The position numbers were made by a program, and so were the translations under genes. Below, one piece after another: positions 18,164-27,143 of a stretch of DNA of 38,189 bases. Location: contig JAFDBS010000103.1 in the NCBI GenBank assembly GCA_019313185.1, positions 1-38,189 on the forward strand, written 5' to 3'. Every line of letters starts with the position of its first letter. The first letter of the stretch is position 1. Origin of the DNA: Deltaproteobacteria bacterium (GTDB lineage: Bacteria > Desulfobacterota > Desulfuromonadia > Desulfuromonadales > BM103). The notes beneath the pieces were generated by a model. The model ran no database searches, had not been told where the DNA came from, and was given only the letters and a program-made list of their open reading frames with translations.

Positions 18164-19825
18164 ATGGCCTTTGAGCATCAACTTCAGAAGTTAACCGCCA
18201 AAGAATTTTCAAAACGCACATTCCATGAACAATTGGCAGTTTTGCAAGCGGTTGAGATCAGAGACAAGCTAGACTATTTGATTGAATCCCACGTCGGCCG
18301 TGAGTTGTTGGCTAAATTGTCCGTGCAGGATGTTTATCTGATGGTTAAAGAGATTGATCCCAATGATGCTAGTGAGTTGGCAAATCTAATAAGCCCTGAA
18401 CATTGGACAGGGTTTTTTGATTTGGACTGTTGGCGCGGAGACCATTTCGACTCGGTACAGGCCAGGAAATGGATACAACTGCTTTTAAAAGCGGACGTAG
18501 ATCATATCATCAAATCCTTGCTAGGCATGGATTTTGAGCTGCTTATTTTAATTCTGAAAAATGAAATTATGGTCCCTGCAGGTCCAGAAGATTTAGAAGA
18601 TGATGACGCTCAGCTTGAGGCTTTGCAACGCGATGGAGGCTATCAGATCATTTATCGCGATGAAGAAGGGACAAACCTCTTCAGCGGTCTGTTGAAGATG
18701 GTCTTCGAGCAATCAGCGGACTTCTATCGATATCTGCTGAATACTTTGCGGGTCGAAACCCTGAGTATGATTGAAGAACATGTATATCAGCAACGAACTC
18801 AACGTATGGAAGATATTGGTTTTTGTAATCCTCTTTCTGCCCGGCAGGTCTATGCCCGGATAGATACGGAGGCATTTCGTAAGTGCCAGCACACTAAAGA
18901 GACACTGGGTTTGATCGATTCGGGCGCCGCCCCCACCTTTGTGTTAACAATGGCCAAGCAGTCGGATGGTCTTTTTGTCGAAATGCTGCAAAAAGGCTTG
19001 AATGAAGATTTTGTTTGGGAACTAGCAAGTTTGGTAAATAAGGTGGCTTTAGCAGATCAAGTCGACTATGGTGATCAAGGACATTTGAGAGATACAATCA
19101 GCAAGGTTTATGAAACGCTCAACTTGTCTTTAGAATGGCTGGCAGATCGAGACCTAAAACTGGCAGAGCAATTTATTGCCTCTTGCTACGCCGAAGAGCT
19201 TTTTCGCGTTGGGTTCAACCTGACTCTTCCGTTGCAGCGGCGGTCACAAAAGTTTGTAGAATGTAATGTCTACAATTATTTAGACGAGAACAAACAATTC
19301 TTTGTCCGCGGCTTGATGCGAAAAACGCCACTTTTTTACAGCAAGGGTTCCTTGTCCAACAATTATGAATTGCGCCGTTTTCAAACGTTGGATGATCTCG
19401 AAAAAGCAAATGCCCGCCTTGCTAGCTTAGAACTCTTGAAAAAACTTTTCGATGGCTTTCTCTTCGAACTTCCTGACCCAGAATTTATCGATCTTGAAAA
19501 ATGTCAGCCGGATTCTCCAGCTGGGATTAAAATTGACATTTTATTTTTGACAGCTCTTGCCAATCAACTTTTAGGCAGAGCATTCCTGCCAACGCCCATT
19601 GTCAAAGAAGAGTTGCCCGTCTTGCATCAGGCAGTAACCGAGCAAAAGAGAATTAAAAAGGGTTTGATAGAGGATGTCTGCAAATGGCTTGATGGTTTGG
19701 TTCCGGGGGCATCTGCATGGGGAGAAGAATGGTTGAATGTTTGGAACGAAGAGTTTTGCCCTGTCAATCCTCTAAACCTCGATCCTCGTTACATAAATGG
19801 TCTGATAGTCAAGATAGATAACTGA
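18164..19825 (+). CDS. DUF6178-like protein of unknown function
   Basis: 553-aa uninterrupted ORF with TTAKEFSKRTFHEQLAVLQAVEIRDKLDYLIES, LVKNEIMVPAGPEDLEDDDAQLEAL-like segments; family assignment from memory only. Confidence 0.65.
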   Translation: MAFEHQLQKLTAKEFSKRTFHEQLAVLQAVEIRDKLDYLIESHVGRELLAKLSVQDVYLMVKEIDPNDASELANLISPEHWTGFFDLDCWRGDHFDSVQARKWIQLLLKADVDHIIKSLLGMDFELLILILKNEIMVPAGPEDLEDDDAQLEALQRDGGYQIIYRDEEGTNLFSGLLKMVFEQSADFYRYLLNTLRVETLSMIEEHVYQQRTQRMEDIGFCNPLSARQVYARIDTEAFRKCQHTKETLGLIDSGAAPTFVLTMAKQSDGLFVEMLQKGLNEDFVWELASLVNKVALADQVDYGDQGHLRDTISKVYETLNLSLEWLADRDLKLAEQFIASCYAEELFRVGFNLTLPLQRRSQKFVECNVYNYLDENKQFFVRGLMRKTPLFYSKGSLSNNYELRRFQTLDDLEKANARLASLELLKKLFDGFLFELPDPEFIDLEKCQPDSPAGIKIDILFLTALANQLLGRAFLPTPIVKEELPVLHQAVTEQKRIKKGLIEDVCKWLDGLVPGASAWGEEWLNVWNEEFCPVNPLNLDPRYINGLIVKIDN

Positions 19826-20188
19826 ACATGGAGTTATGTTGCGTTTGACCTGTTTTGGGTGTGCGCAATCACCGTCAAGTACTGAAACGTATTTAAACTG
19901 CCTGGGTCACCTCAAAAAACTTCCAATCACGCTTGATGAGATTGTTTCGAACACAACCCCCTGACGCCCAGATCTGAAAGGATTTTTTCTGCTTAAAGCC
20001 CAATAAGCTAAAAAGTAGAGTTGCTTTGAGTCTGGTTCAACAAGCCTATCTAAATACTTCACTTTAACCTTGAAGACACAGCTTCAATTTGAAACAATCC
20101 TGCATTGATGCCAAGTGGCCGGTGTCGTGTTCATCAAAAACCTGGAACCCGGTTAAGGATGTTTCCCGTGAACATTATAAGTGCCGAT

Positions 20189-21910
20189 CTAGGAGTTTGC
20201 GGAGTCAATTGGTCGGTCAGGTAAACGTTGCTCTTCGGTTTTCATTTTTTCGCCGGGTTGCGTTAAATAGAAAAAAAGTATTATGGTTCGAGAGCTTACA
20301 TCAGGCAAGTTGCTGAACTGTGCGGCGAAGTATTGTAGCTTGATACCCTTTCCTTTGACGGTCTCGGTTTTCGCCTTGACTTGTTGGCGTATCCAAGCTT
20401 GCTCAGAAGTGGTTAATTCGGTTTGCAGAAATTCCGGAACTCGGTTTGTTGTAATTCTCTCTGCTCCTGCATAATCATAAGCGAGGGCTTCTTTCAAGCG
20501 GCATGGTTTGTCAGGGAATTTTAATTTGATGTACGTCCAGCAATAGTCATAAATTATCTGACGGGCAGTTGGAAAACGAAACCATCCTTGTTTGTGCCAG
20601 AATGCTGCCAAATCCTCTAAAGCAGCAGAACAGGAACCGAAACTCTCGGAGAGAATTTGCAAAAACGTTGAAAACTTATGAGAGTTATACAGCAAATCGA
20701 CCAGGCGACTGATTTCATTTAATCGGGACAGTTGACTGAAATCGATAGTGTTCGTTTTGAGGATTGTATAGGGCGGATTCGGGTCATAATGAAGTGATAG
20801 CTCCTCCGCTTGATCGTATAAAGGGGTCCCGGGAAGAACTTTCAGTGGTTCAATCTGAAGATGCTGTGGGCACAAAAACAAAACACGGTCAATTGAGTTC
20901 AGAATATCCGAGTATCTCTCTCCGGGCAAACCGGCAACAAGGTCAAGGTGCAGATGGACTTTTGTATTCTTTCTCAATCGCAAAATATTCTGTTCTGCAA
21001 GCTTTAAGTCCGTATCTCGATCCACTGTCGACAAAGTGTTTCCCAAAGTAGATTGGATGCCGATCTCAAATTGGAACATGTCGGGAGGAACCTGTTCAAG
21101 GAGACTTAAAGTTGCTTCATCAAGAAGATGAGCGGCTATTTCAAAATGAAAGTGGGAGGACCGGTTATGTTTGAGAATGTATTGAAAAATCTTGCGAGTT
21201 CGCTCCGGATGAATATTGAATGATCTGTCGACCAACTTTATTTTGGCGACTTCTTTTTGCATGAGAAACAGAAGATCGCTTTCAACGCGTTCCATTGAAT
21301 AATAACGAACTTGGCTATCTTTCGCGCTCAAACAAAAACTGCATTTAAAAGGGCAGCCGCGGCTGGTTTCGTAATATACAAAGCCATGGTCTAAGCACAC
21401 CAGGTTCAGCAGCAGTGCTGAGGGCAGGCTATCGAGAGGATCTAGGACTGGGCCATCTGGACCTGAAATGATGGCAGCTCCAGCCTTTCTGGTCAATCGT
21501 GGTATGGGCCCAGGCTCTTTGCGTTGATTCCATGCTCTCAGTAAATCTCGGAGAGGCAATTCACCTTCACCATGGATCAAAGCAGTAATGCCAGGATGTT
21601 GTCTAAAAAGTTCTTCTCCGGCACAGGATGTTTCTGGACCACCAATAACAATACGCAGTCCGGGCATCGCCACAGATAGCGCATCGATCAAATCAAATGT
21701 TTGCCGCCGATTCCAGATATACACAGAAAAAGCTACAACATCAGGATCTTCATCCATCAGCATTCTCAAGATGGATTCACGTGGTTCGTGAATGGTGAAT
21801 TCTCGTATCCTTATCTCACCGCAGCCCTCCTTGCAAAAAGCCGCTAGACACGGCAACGAAAGGCTAGAATGAATAAATTTGCTATGTAGGGTGGTCAGAA
21901 CGGTACGCAT
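20189..21910 (-). CDS. B12-binding-domain radical SAM protein (possible DUF4080 C-terminal region)
   Basis: N-terminal B12-binding-like fold (VVAFSVYIWNRRQTFDLI...LRIVIGGPETS), radical SAM CPFKCSFC (CX3CX2C), then DLVAGLPGERYSDILNSID. Start at 21910 (MRTVLTTLHSKF) preferred. Confidence 0.9.
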   Translation of the reverse strand: MRTVLTTLHSKFIHSSLSLPCLAAFCKEGCGEIRIREFTIHEPRESILRMLMDEDPDVVAFSVYIWNRRQTFDLIDALSVAMPGLRIVIGGPETSCAGEELFRQHPGITALIHGEGELPLRDLLRAWNQRKEPGPIPRLTRKAGAAIISGPDGPVLDPLDSLPSALLLNLVCLDHGFVYYETSRGCPFKCSFCLSAKDSQVRYYSMERVESDLLFLMQKEVAKIKLVDRSFNIHPERTRKIFQYILKHNRSSHFHFEIAAHLLDEATLSLLEQVPPDMFQFEIGIQSTLGNTLSTVDRDTDLKLAEQNILRLRKNTKVHLHLDLVAGLPGERYSDILNSIDRVLFLCPQHLQIEPLKVLPGTPLYDQAEELSLHYDPNPPYTILKTNTIDFSQLSRLNEISRLVDLLYNSHKFSTFLQILSESFGSCSAALEDLAAFWHKQGWFRFPTARQIIYDYCWTYIKLKFPDKPCRLKEALAYDYAGAERITTNRVPEFLQTELTTSEQAWIRQQVKAKTETVKGKGIKLQYFAAQFSNLPDVSSRTIILFFYLTQPGEKMKTEEQRLPDRPIDSANS

Positions 21911-21998
21911 GGAAATAGAATAGCCAAGGCGAGGCCGCAGATAAAGGAAATTGTGGCGATTGCTTGGATGTGATAATGTCCAAAACAGGAGATCAGAC

Positions 21999-23318
21999 AT
22001 GTCACACAGAACGTTTCTAACCGTTGTGGCTGACGAACAGGGAGAAGTTTTTGAACTTCCTGAATTGTTGTTGGCCGGAATGAATGGTTATTCTGTTGTG
22101 CGACCAGAGGAGCCAGAAATGATTCCTCTGCCCTCCGATAGCCGCCTGTTTACAATTCCGCACACACCACCCGTGGGTTTTGACCCGAAGACTGGCAAAC
22201 AGAAAACAGTTGAACGATTGCCGGCAGAATGGCGGGGAAAGAGCATTCAAGCTGTCTCAGCATTCTTATCCCCCGGTTTTACTCGAACATTGCTTCCCGC
22301 TGCCGATTACCAGAGAAAACGCATGATGTTACCTCTTTGGTCTTATACCGCTGTGGGCTGGTGCGTGGAAGAGGAATGTTTTTACACAGCAGCTGTGCAG
22401 GTTGATCGCAATACGCAATGGCAGGCAAAAAATTTTGATGATCGCCTGCTCGAACCTCGAGTCAATCAAGCGTTGGGGGATTTTCCTGATAACCGTTTGA
22501 TAGAACAGTTAGCTCGCTGTGCCCTAGATTACCATTGTTTTGCAGCCAAGAATCTTTTCTTGAGAAGGTGGGAGGCTCCATTGCCCTGCTCGCCGGTCTG
22601 TAACTCACGTTGTTTAGGCTGCATTTCACTGCAAGAATCTGATTGTTGTCCGGCAAGCCAAGAGCGGTTAAGCTTTGTTCCAACAGTTGGAGAGCTTTGT
22701 GAAATTGCAGTCCCGCATTTGGAAACAGCTGAAAATGCCATCGTTTCTTTTGGTCAAGGATGCGAAGGAGATCCAATTTTACAGGTGAACACAGTTAGTA
22801 GTGCGATAAGGCGGATGCGCAAGAAAACCTCACGAGGAACGATCAACATTAATACGAATGCTTCGATACCCAAAGCAGTAAGTCAATTGGCTGAGGCTGG
22901 CATCGATTCGATTCGCGTTTCTCTGAACTCAGCGCAGGAAGCATATTACAATGCCTACTATCGACCAATGAACTATCGGTTTTCCGATGTCCTGGAATCA
23001 TTGAGGATCGCCAAGCAAGCTGGTCTGTACGTGATGTTGAATTACCTCGTTTTCCCAGGAGTTACAGATCAAGATAAAGAGTTCGAATCTTTAGCGCGAT
23101 TAATTGGTGATTATGGTGTTGATATGATTCAACTGCGCAATTTGAGCATGGACCCTACTGTTTACCTCGCTAGCCTTGAACTGCCTTCTTCTGGGTTTGG
23201 TGTTTTGGCGATGCTTCAGAAACTTAAGTCTCTATTCCCGGAATTGCAATACGGATATTTTAATCGCACGCGTGAAACGTTTTTTCCAGCTGGATATGCC
23301 ACCGAATGGCCGATCTGA
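21999..23318 (+). CDS. Radical SAM protein with a long N-terminal extension and extra cysteines
   Basis: PCSPVCNSRCLGCISLQESDCCPASQ contains CNSRCLGC (CX3CX2C); INTNASIPKAVSQLAEAGIDSIRVSLNSAQEAYYNAYYRP typical of a radical SAM core. Confidence 0.87.
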   Translation: MSHRTFLTVVADEQGEVFELPELLLAGMNGYSVVRPEEPEMIPLPSDSRLFTIPHTPPVGFDPKTGKQKTVERLPAEWRGKSIQAVSAFLSPGFTRTLLPAADYQRKRMMLPLWSYTAVGWCVEEECFYTAAVQVDRNTQWQAKNFDDRLLEPRVNQALGDFPDNRLIEQLARCALDYHCFAAKNLFLRRWEAPLPCSPVCNSRCLGCISLQESDCCPASQERLSFVPTVGELCEIAVPHLETAENAIVSFGQGCEGDPILQVNTVSSAIRRMRKKTSRGTININTNASIPKAVSQLAEAGIDSIRVSLNSAQEAYYNAYYRPMNYRFSDVLESLRIAKQAGLYVMLNYLVFPGVTDQDKEFESLARLIGDYGVDMIQLRNLSMDPTVYLASLELPSSGFGVLAMLQKLKSLFPELQYGYFNRTRETFFPAGYATEWPI

Positions 23319-23373
23319 TCTCATCGAAAGAGCGAATAATAGCCTTGATCACAGCTAAACAGGATTTACGTCG

Positions 23374-24528
23374 ATGAAGCGCCATTTGGTCCTTGTTGGA
23401 GGAGGTCACGCTCACTTGCTGGTTTTGCGGGAACTCCAAAAGTTTAAGAGGCTTGGCCATCATGTTACTTTGATCAACCCTCATCACTTGCATTTCTATT
23501 CTGGAATGGGTCCCGGTTTTTTGGGGGGAGCCTATCGACTACAGGACATTTGCTTTAATGTTAAAAAAATGGTTTGCGAGCGGAACGGGGACTTTGTTCG
23601 AGATTCAGTTGCCCATATTGACCCTGTCCACCGAGAGATATCTCTCGTTACCGGCAATTTGGTGAAATACGACGTCTTGTCTTGCAACGTAGGAAGCGAG
23701 ATCGCTTTCAAAGGAAACATAGGTGTTGATGACCAAGTGGTTTTAGTCAAACCCATAATCAATCTTGTCAAAGCCAGAAGAAAAATATTGCAAATGAGCA
23801 AAACGCCCTTATCTTTGGCTGTTGTTGGAGGTGGTGCCGCAGCAACAGAAGTTGCTGGAAATTTGCAGAGACTTCTTGAACAAACAGAAAGAACAGGAAC
23901 AGTTTCCATGTTTGCCGGCTCTGCGCTATTGCCAACGTTTCCAGCAACTGTTCGAACCAAGGTCCTGGGGAATTTTAGAAAGCGGAATATTGTCGTTCAC
24001 GAAAACTGTCAAGTCATTGGAGCAGGCAAAGGACAAGTCGCTTTGAGCAACGGACAGTGTCTGTCTTTCGATATGATTTTTCTTGCTACCGGAATAAAGC
24101 CGCCTCAGCTTTTTGCTAACTCTGGTTTCACTATCGGTCAGGATGGTGGTTTGCGAGTCAACCGATTTTTACAATCTGTCGATGCTGAAAATATCTTTGG
24201 CGGTGGGGATTGTATTGACTTTTTTGATCAGCCCTTGGACAAAGTCGGTGTGTTTGCTGTGCGAGAGAATCCGGTTTTGCTTCATAATTTGCTCGCCAAC
24301 CTCGAAAACCGACCACTTAAGCCCTTCAAGCCGCAAAAAAACTATTTGTTGATCCTGAACTTGGGAGATGGTCATGGCGTGATGTGCCGCCGAAATCTGG
24401 TTGCAAATCAGCGATGGTCTTTTTTCCTCAAGGACTTGATCGACAGAAAGTTTATGAAGCGTTACCAAGTGTCTGGTGAGCAGCAAGACGGAGAATTGGG
24501 CGAAATTTCTCAGGAGAGTAAGCTTTGA
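23374..24528 (+). CDS. FAD-dependent pyridine nucleotide-disulfide oxidoreductase resembling the SelD N-terminal-type family (TIGR03169-like)
   Basis: HLVLVGGGHAHLLVLRELQK, HFYSGMGPGFLGGAYRLQDICFNVKKM, LAVVGGGAAATEVAGNLQ, IFLATGIKPP, NIFGGGDCIDF. Family assignment by recognition. Confidence 0.83.
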   Translation: MKRHLVLVGGGHAHLLVLRELQKFKRLGHHVTLINPHHLHFYSGMGPGFLGGAYRLQDICFNVKKMVCERNGDFVRDSVAHIDPVHREISLVTGNLVKYDVLSCNVGSEIAFKGNIGVDDQVVLVKPIINLVKARRKILQMSKTPLSLAVVGGGAAATEVAGNLQRLLEQTERTGTVSMFAGSALLPTFPATVRTKVLGNFRKRNIVVHENCQVIGAGKGQVALSNGQCLSFDMIFLATGIKPPQLFANSGFTIGQDGGLRVNRFLQSVDAENIFGGGDCIDFFDQPLDKVGVFAVRENPVLLHNLLANLENRPLKPFKPQKNYLLILNLGDGHGVMCRRNLVANQRWSFFLKDLIDRKFMKRYQVSGEQQDGELGEISQESKL

Positions 24529-25373
24529 GCTATATTGACCTTTTTCCCAAAGTTCCTGAATGGTCACATCGTAGATTAAGTTCGTTCCTGAGCGATAGTA
24601 ATCCTGCAAGTTACCAACTTCTTGATGTCAGAGAACCTACTGAATTTGAAAAATACCATCTCCCCGGGGCACAGTCGTTTCCCTTGGCAAAGCTACAAGA
24701 AGGCTCTACGATCATAGACTCGAAAAAGCCGACTATCTTATATTGCCGTAATGGTTTACGCAGTCATGCTGCTGCACAAATTTTGATTCGCCGGGGATTT
24801 CAAAAGGTTTGTCTCTTAAAAGGGGGGGTGCAAAACTGGCCTGGATGGTTAACCACCTTTTCAGATAGTAGAGTCAACGAGCTTTTCACGATGCTCAATA
24901 CGGCCGAAGACCATGCTCTGTTTGCCTGGCAGCTGGAGGAGAACACCCGTCGTCTTTACAGAGCCATCAATGAAACAGTTGAAAACTCCCAATTAAAAGT
25001 CCTTTTTGCTAAGCTCGCCGGTGATGAATCTAACCACAAGGCTACCATCAAGGCAATTTGGGAAGGGCTTTCCCGACGTGCTGCCCCCACTGCCTTTCCA
25101 CATGCAATTGAGACGTTTCGAGAACATGATTTTTTAGAAGGCGGTATGGTTTTAACCGATGCCTTGAATTGGATCAAAAGTTTTTCAACAGTCGACTTGC
25201 TGGACTTTATCATCTCATTGGAAATCAATGCCTACGACCATTATTTGACTTTACAACGTCTGGCCACTGATGAAAATAGTGGCCGCCTATTTGAGTTGGT
25301 TTCTGATGAAGAATTGCGACACGTAAAATTGTTGGTCCGATCTTGCGAAGAATTTCAGTCGTCATTAGAGTGA
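24525..25373 (+). CDS. Rhodanese domain fused to ferritin-like (rubrerythrin-type) di-iron domain
   Basis: Rhodanese: YQLLDVREPTEFEKYHLPGAQSFPL and active-site loop YCRNGLRS. Ferritin-like: EENTRRLYRAI, DESNHK, LEINAYDHY, EELRH (two ExxH). TTG start overlapping the previous stop by 4 nt. Confidence 0.87.
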   Translation: MSYIDLFPKVPEWSHRRLSSFLSDSNPASYQLLDVREPTEFEKYHLPGAQSFPLAKLQEGSTIIDSKKPTILYCRNGLRSHAAAQILIRRGFQKVCLLKGGVQNWPGWLTTFSDSRVNELFTMLNTAEDHALFAWQLEENTRRLYRAINETVENSQLKVLFAKLAGDESNHKATIKAIWEGLSRRAAPTAFPHAIETFREHDFLEGGMVLTDALNWIKSFSTVDLLDFIISLEINAYDHYLTLQRLATDENSGRLFELVSDEELRHVKLLVRSCEEFQSSLE

Positions 25374-25957
25374 ATGGTTATCCCAAATTCTTCTTGCCCA
25401 AGAATGATTGCCTCGTTTATAAATTCCTCAAAGTCGATACGTAAATCATCATGGTGGATGGATAGATCTATTATTGATTCTTCCAAGGGGGTTTTTCTGC
25501 TGAGCTGTTCGCCAATTCGGGACAGAGCGTTTTCAATCGAAGCCACGTTTTGGTAGGAAACCAACCAATTGTTGCGAGTCATGTGTGGCACAATTCTTTT
25601 TAGCCCCTCTGGCAGGTTGTCCTGCTCTTCAAAAAGCATAGCATAAATTTCTGACGCAAAAGCCTCTAGACTTTGGCAGGAGAATTCATTCCAAAAGCAA
25701 GCCAGCAGATGATCATAAAAAATGTCTACTAGGATCGTCCGCGCATGGCCAAATCGAGGGTCCAGTCTTTGACGGCTGCGGCGCGTGTGGGAACTTGTGT
25801 GAGCCAGCCAATCAATTCTGCGATGATGCTGCAGACCTTGACGAATTTTACCCGGAAGACTTTGATCCAGCTGCCCTTTTACAAAATCACCCATAATCGC
25901 ACCAAGGCGATTCATTTTGCTGGGGCCGGCCAGGTAAAGATGGACCAGATAATTCAC
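25355..25957 (-). CDS. acpH: ACP phosphodiesterase (AcpH/DUF479)
   Basis: MNYLVHLYLAGPSKMNRLGAIMGDFVKG, HHRRIDWLAHTSSHTRRSRQRL, ILVDIFYDHLLACFW. Confidence 0.9.
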   Translation of the reverse strand: MNYLVHLYLAGPSKMNRLGAIMGDFVKGQLDQSLPGKIRQGLQHHRRIDWLAHTSSHTRRSRQRLDPRFGHARTILVDIFYDHLLACFWNEFSCQSLEAFASEIYAMLFEEQDNLPEGLKRIVPHMTRNNWLVSYQNVASIENALSRIGEQLSRKTPLEESIIDLSIHHDDLRIDFEEFINEAIILGQEEFGITIHSNDD

Positions 25958-25961
25958 AAAA

Positions 25962-27104
25962 TTAATGTCTGAGAATTTTGTTTTGAAGAATCAGAATTTC
26001 AAAAGACATAAGGGCTTTGTGTGATATCTCTTGCAATTCAGTTAATCTGTCTGACAGGGCAATGTTAGGATCATCGACATAAATCAATCCGACAACTCTT
26101 CCTTGCATAACCAGAGGCAAAAGAATCGCAGATTGAGGCTTTGGCTCCCCTAGCAATTTTATGAATGGCAGGTTCGCTGAACTCTCAGGGATTGGCCCTA
26201 GAAAAAAACTTCGGCTATCAATGGCAGTTTTTAATACCGTAGGTTCAGCGAGTGACACCTGAAACGTTTCAATACCATCGATCGGAGCCCCATTTTTAAT
26301 AGCGCGCCATCCGGTTATCGTGTTGCTAACAACCATAAAGAGCGCGGCTCGGAAATATCGGGGCGCCAAAAATTCGGCCAGGGCGTCAGCGACATCATTG
26401 CGATCGGATGCATTGGCGAGTTTGAGTGCCGTCTTTTCTACTGTTGTGGCGTTGTCATGCAGCGTCTCCTGGGTTGCACTCTCGAGATATCGGTCTGAAA
26501 CATGTTTGGTAGCGGCCTGAACGATAGGCTGTTCGCTGGAGTTGTCCAGAGCTTTTTCATGTGGAACCGGATCGTTCAAATGGTGTTTACACTCTTCAAC
26601 AGCAGTGTCCACAGTGTGCAACAATTCCAATTCATCACTTACACTTTTTGCAGGCGTTATAAAACGCATTGTTCGTTTGATTCCGTAATAGTTTTCGAGA
26701 GCCAGGGCCAGTCGCATCTCAAGTGCGAGGACTGGTAACACAACATAACCGGTTCGATACGCGATCTCATCGATGGCTTTAAGGTCTTTTGGGTCGGACA
26801 TCGCAAGCTTTAATTTGCGTCCACTGACTGCCATAGGAACTGCTTTATATTTTGCGGCAAGAGATTTGGGGAGGATTTGAATGACGCTTTCGGGAATGTT
26901 CTCCAGCTCATCTGGTTGAGCGCAAGAGTAACGGTGAATCCTGTTTAAGGCTGCGGCGAGGCTCCGCTCAGAAATCAATTCCATCTCAATTAAAATGGTG
27001 CCAAGCTTTCCACCAAAGATAACTTGAGCCTGCAGAGCTTCCTCAAGTTGATTTTGAGTGATGATGCCATGATTGATTAAAAATTCACCAAGCTTTAAAC
27101 GCAT
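25962..27104 (-). CDS. Stand-alone MshEN/T2SSE N-terminal-domain protein with C-terminal GAF-like region
   Basis: LKLGEFLINHGIITQNQLEEALQAQ...GGKLGTILIEMELISERSLAAALNRIH (MshEN-like repeat pair), LAMSDPKDLKAIDEIAYRTG; C-terminus SAILLPLVMQGRVVGLIYVDD is GAF-like. No GspE ATPase Walker A seen. Confidence 0.8.
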   Translation of the reverse strand: MRLKLGEFLINHGIITQNQLEEALQAQVIFGGKLGTILIEMELISERSLAAALNRIHRYSCAQPDELENIPESVIQILPKSLAAKYKAVPMAVSGRKLKLAMSDPKDLKAIDEIAYRTGYVVLPVLALEMRLALALENYYGIKRTMRFITPAKSVSDELELLHTVDTAVEECKHHLNDPVPHEKALDNSSEQPIVQAATKHVSDRYLESATQETLHDNATTVEKTALKLANASDRNDVADALAEFLAPRYFRAALFMVVSNTITGWRAIKNGAPIDGIETFQVSLAEPTVLKTAIDSRSFFLGPIPESSANLPFIKLLGEPKPQSAILLPLVMQGRVVGLIYVDDPNIALSDRLTELQEISHKALMSFEILILQNKILRH

Positions 27105-27143
27105 ATTCCCTCACAATGGCTGGTGTTTGAAAACTGTACTGAG

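Noticed and set aside
20089-20316. 75-aa plus-strand ORF in the convergent gap, considered as a radical SAM precursor peptide
   Set aside because: It runs into the 3' end of the minus-strand radical SAM gene, lacks a ribosome-binding site and shows no precursor-like leader.
24169-24609. Minus-strand 146-aa ORF opposite the flavoprotein/rhodanese junction
   Set aside because: No ribosome-binding site or recognisable family; overlaps two well-supported plus-strand genes.
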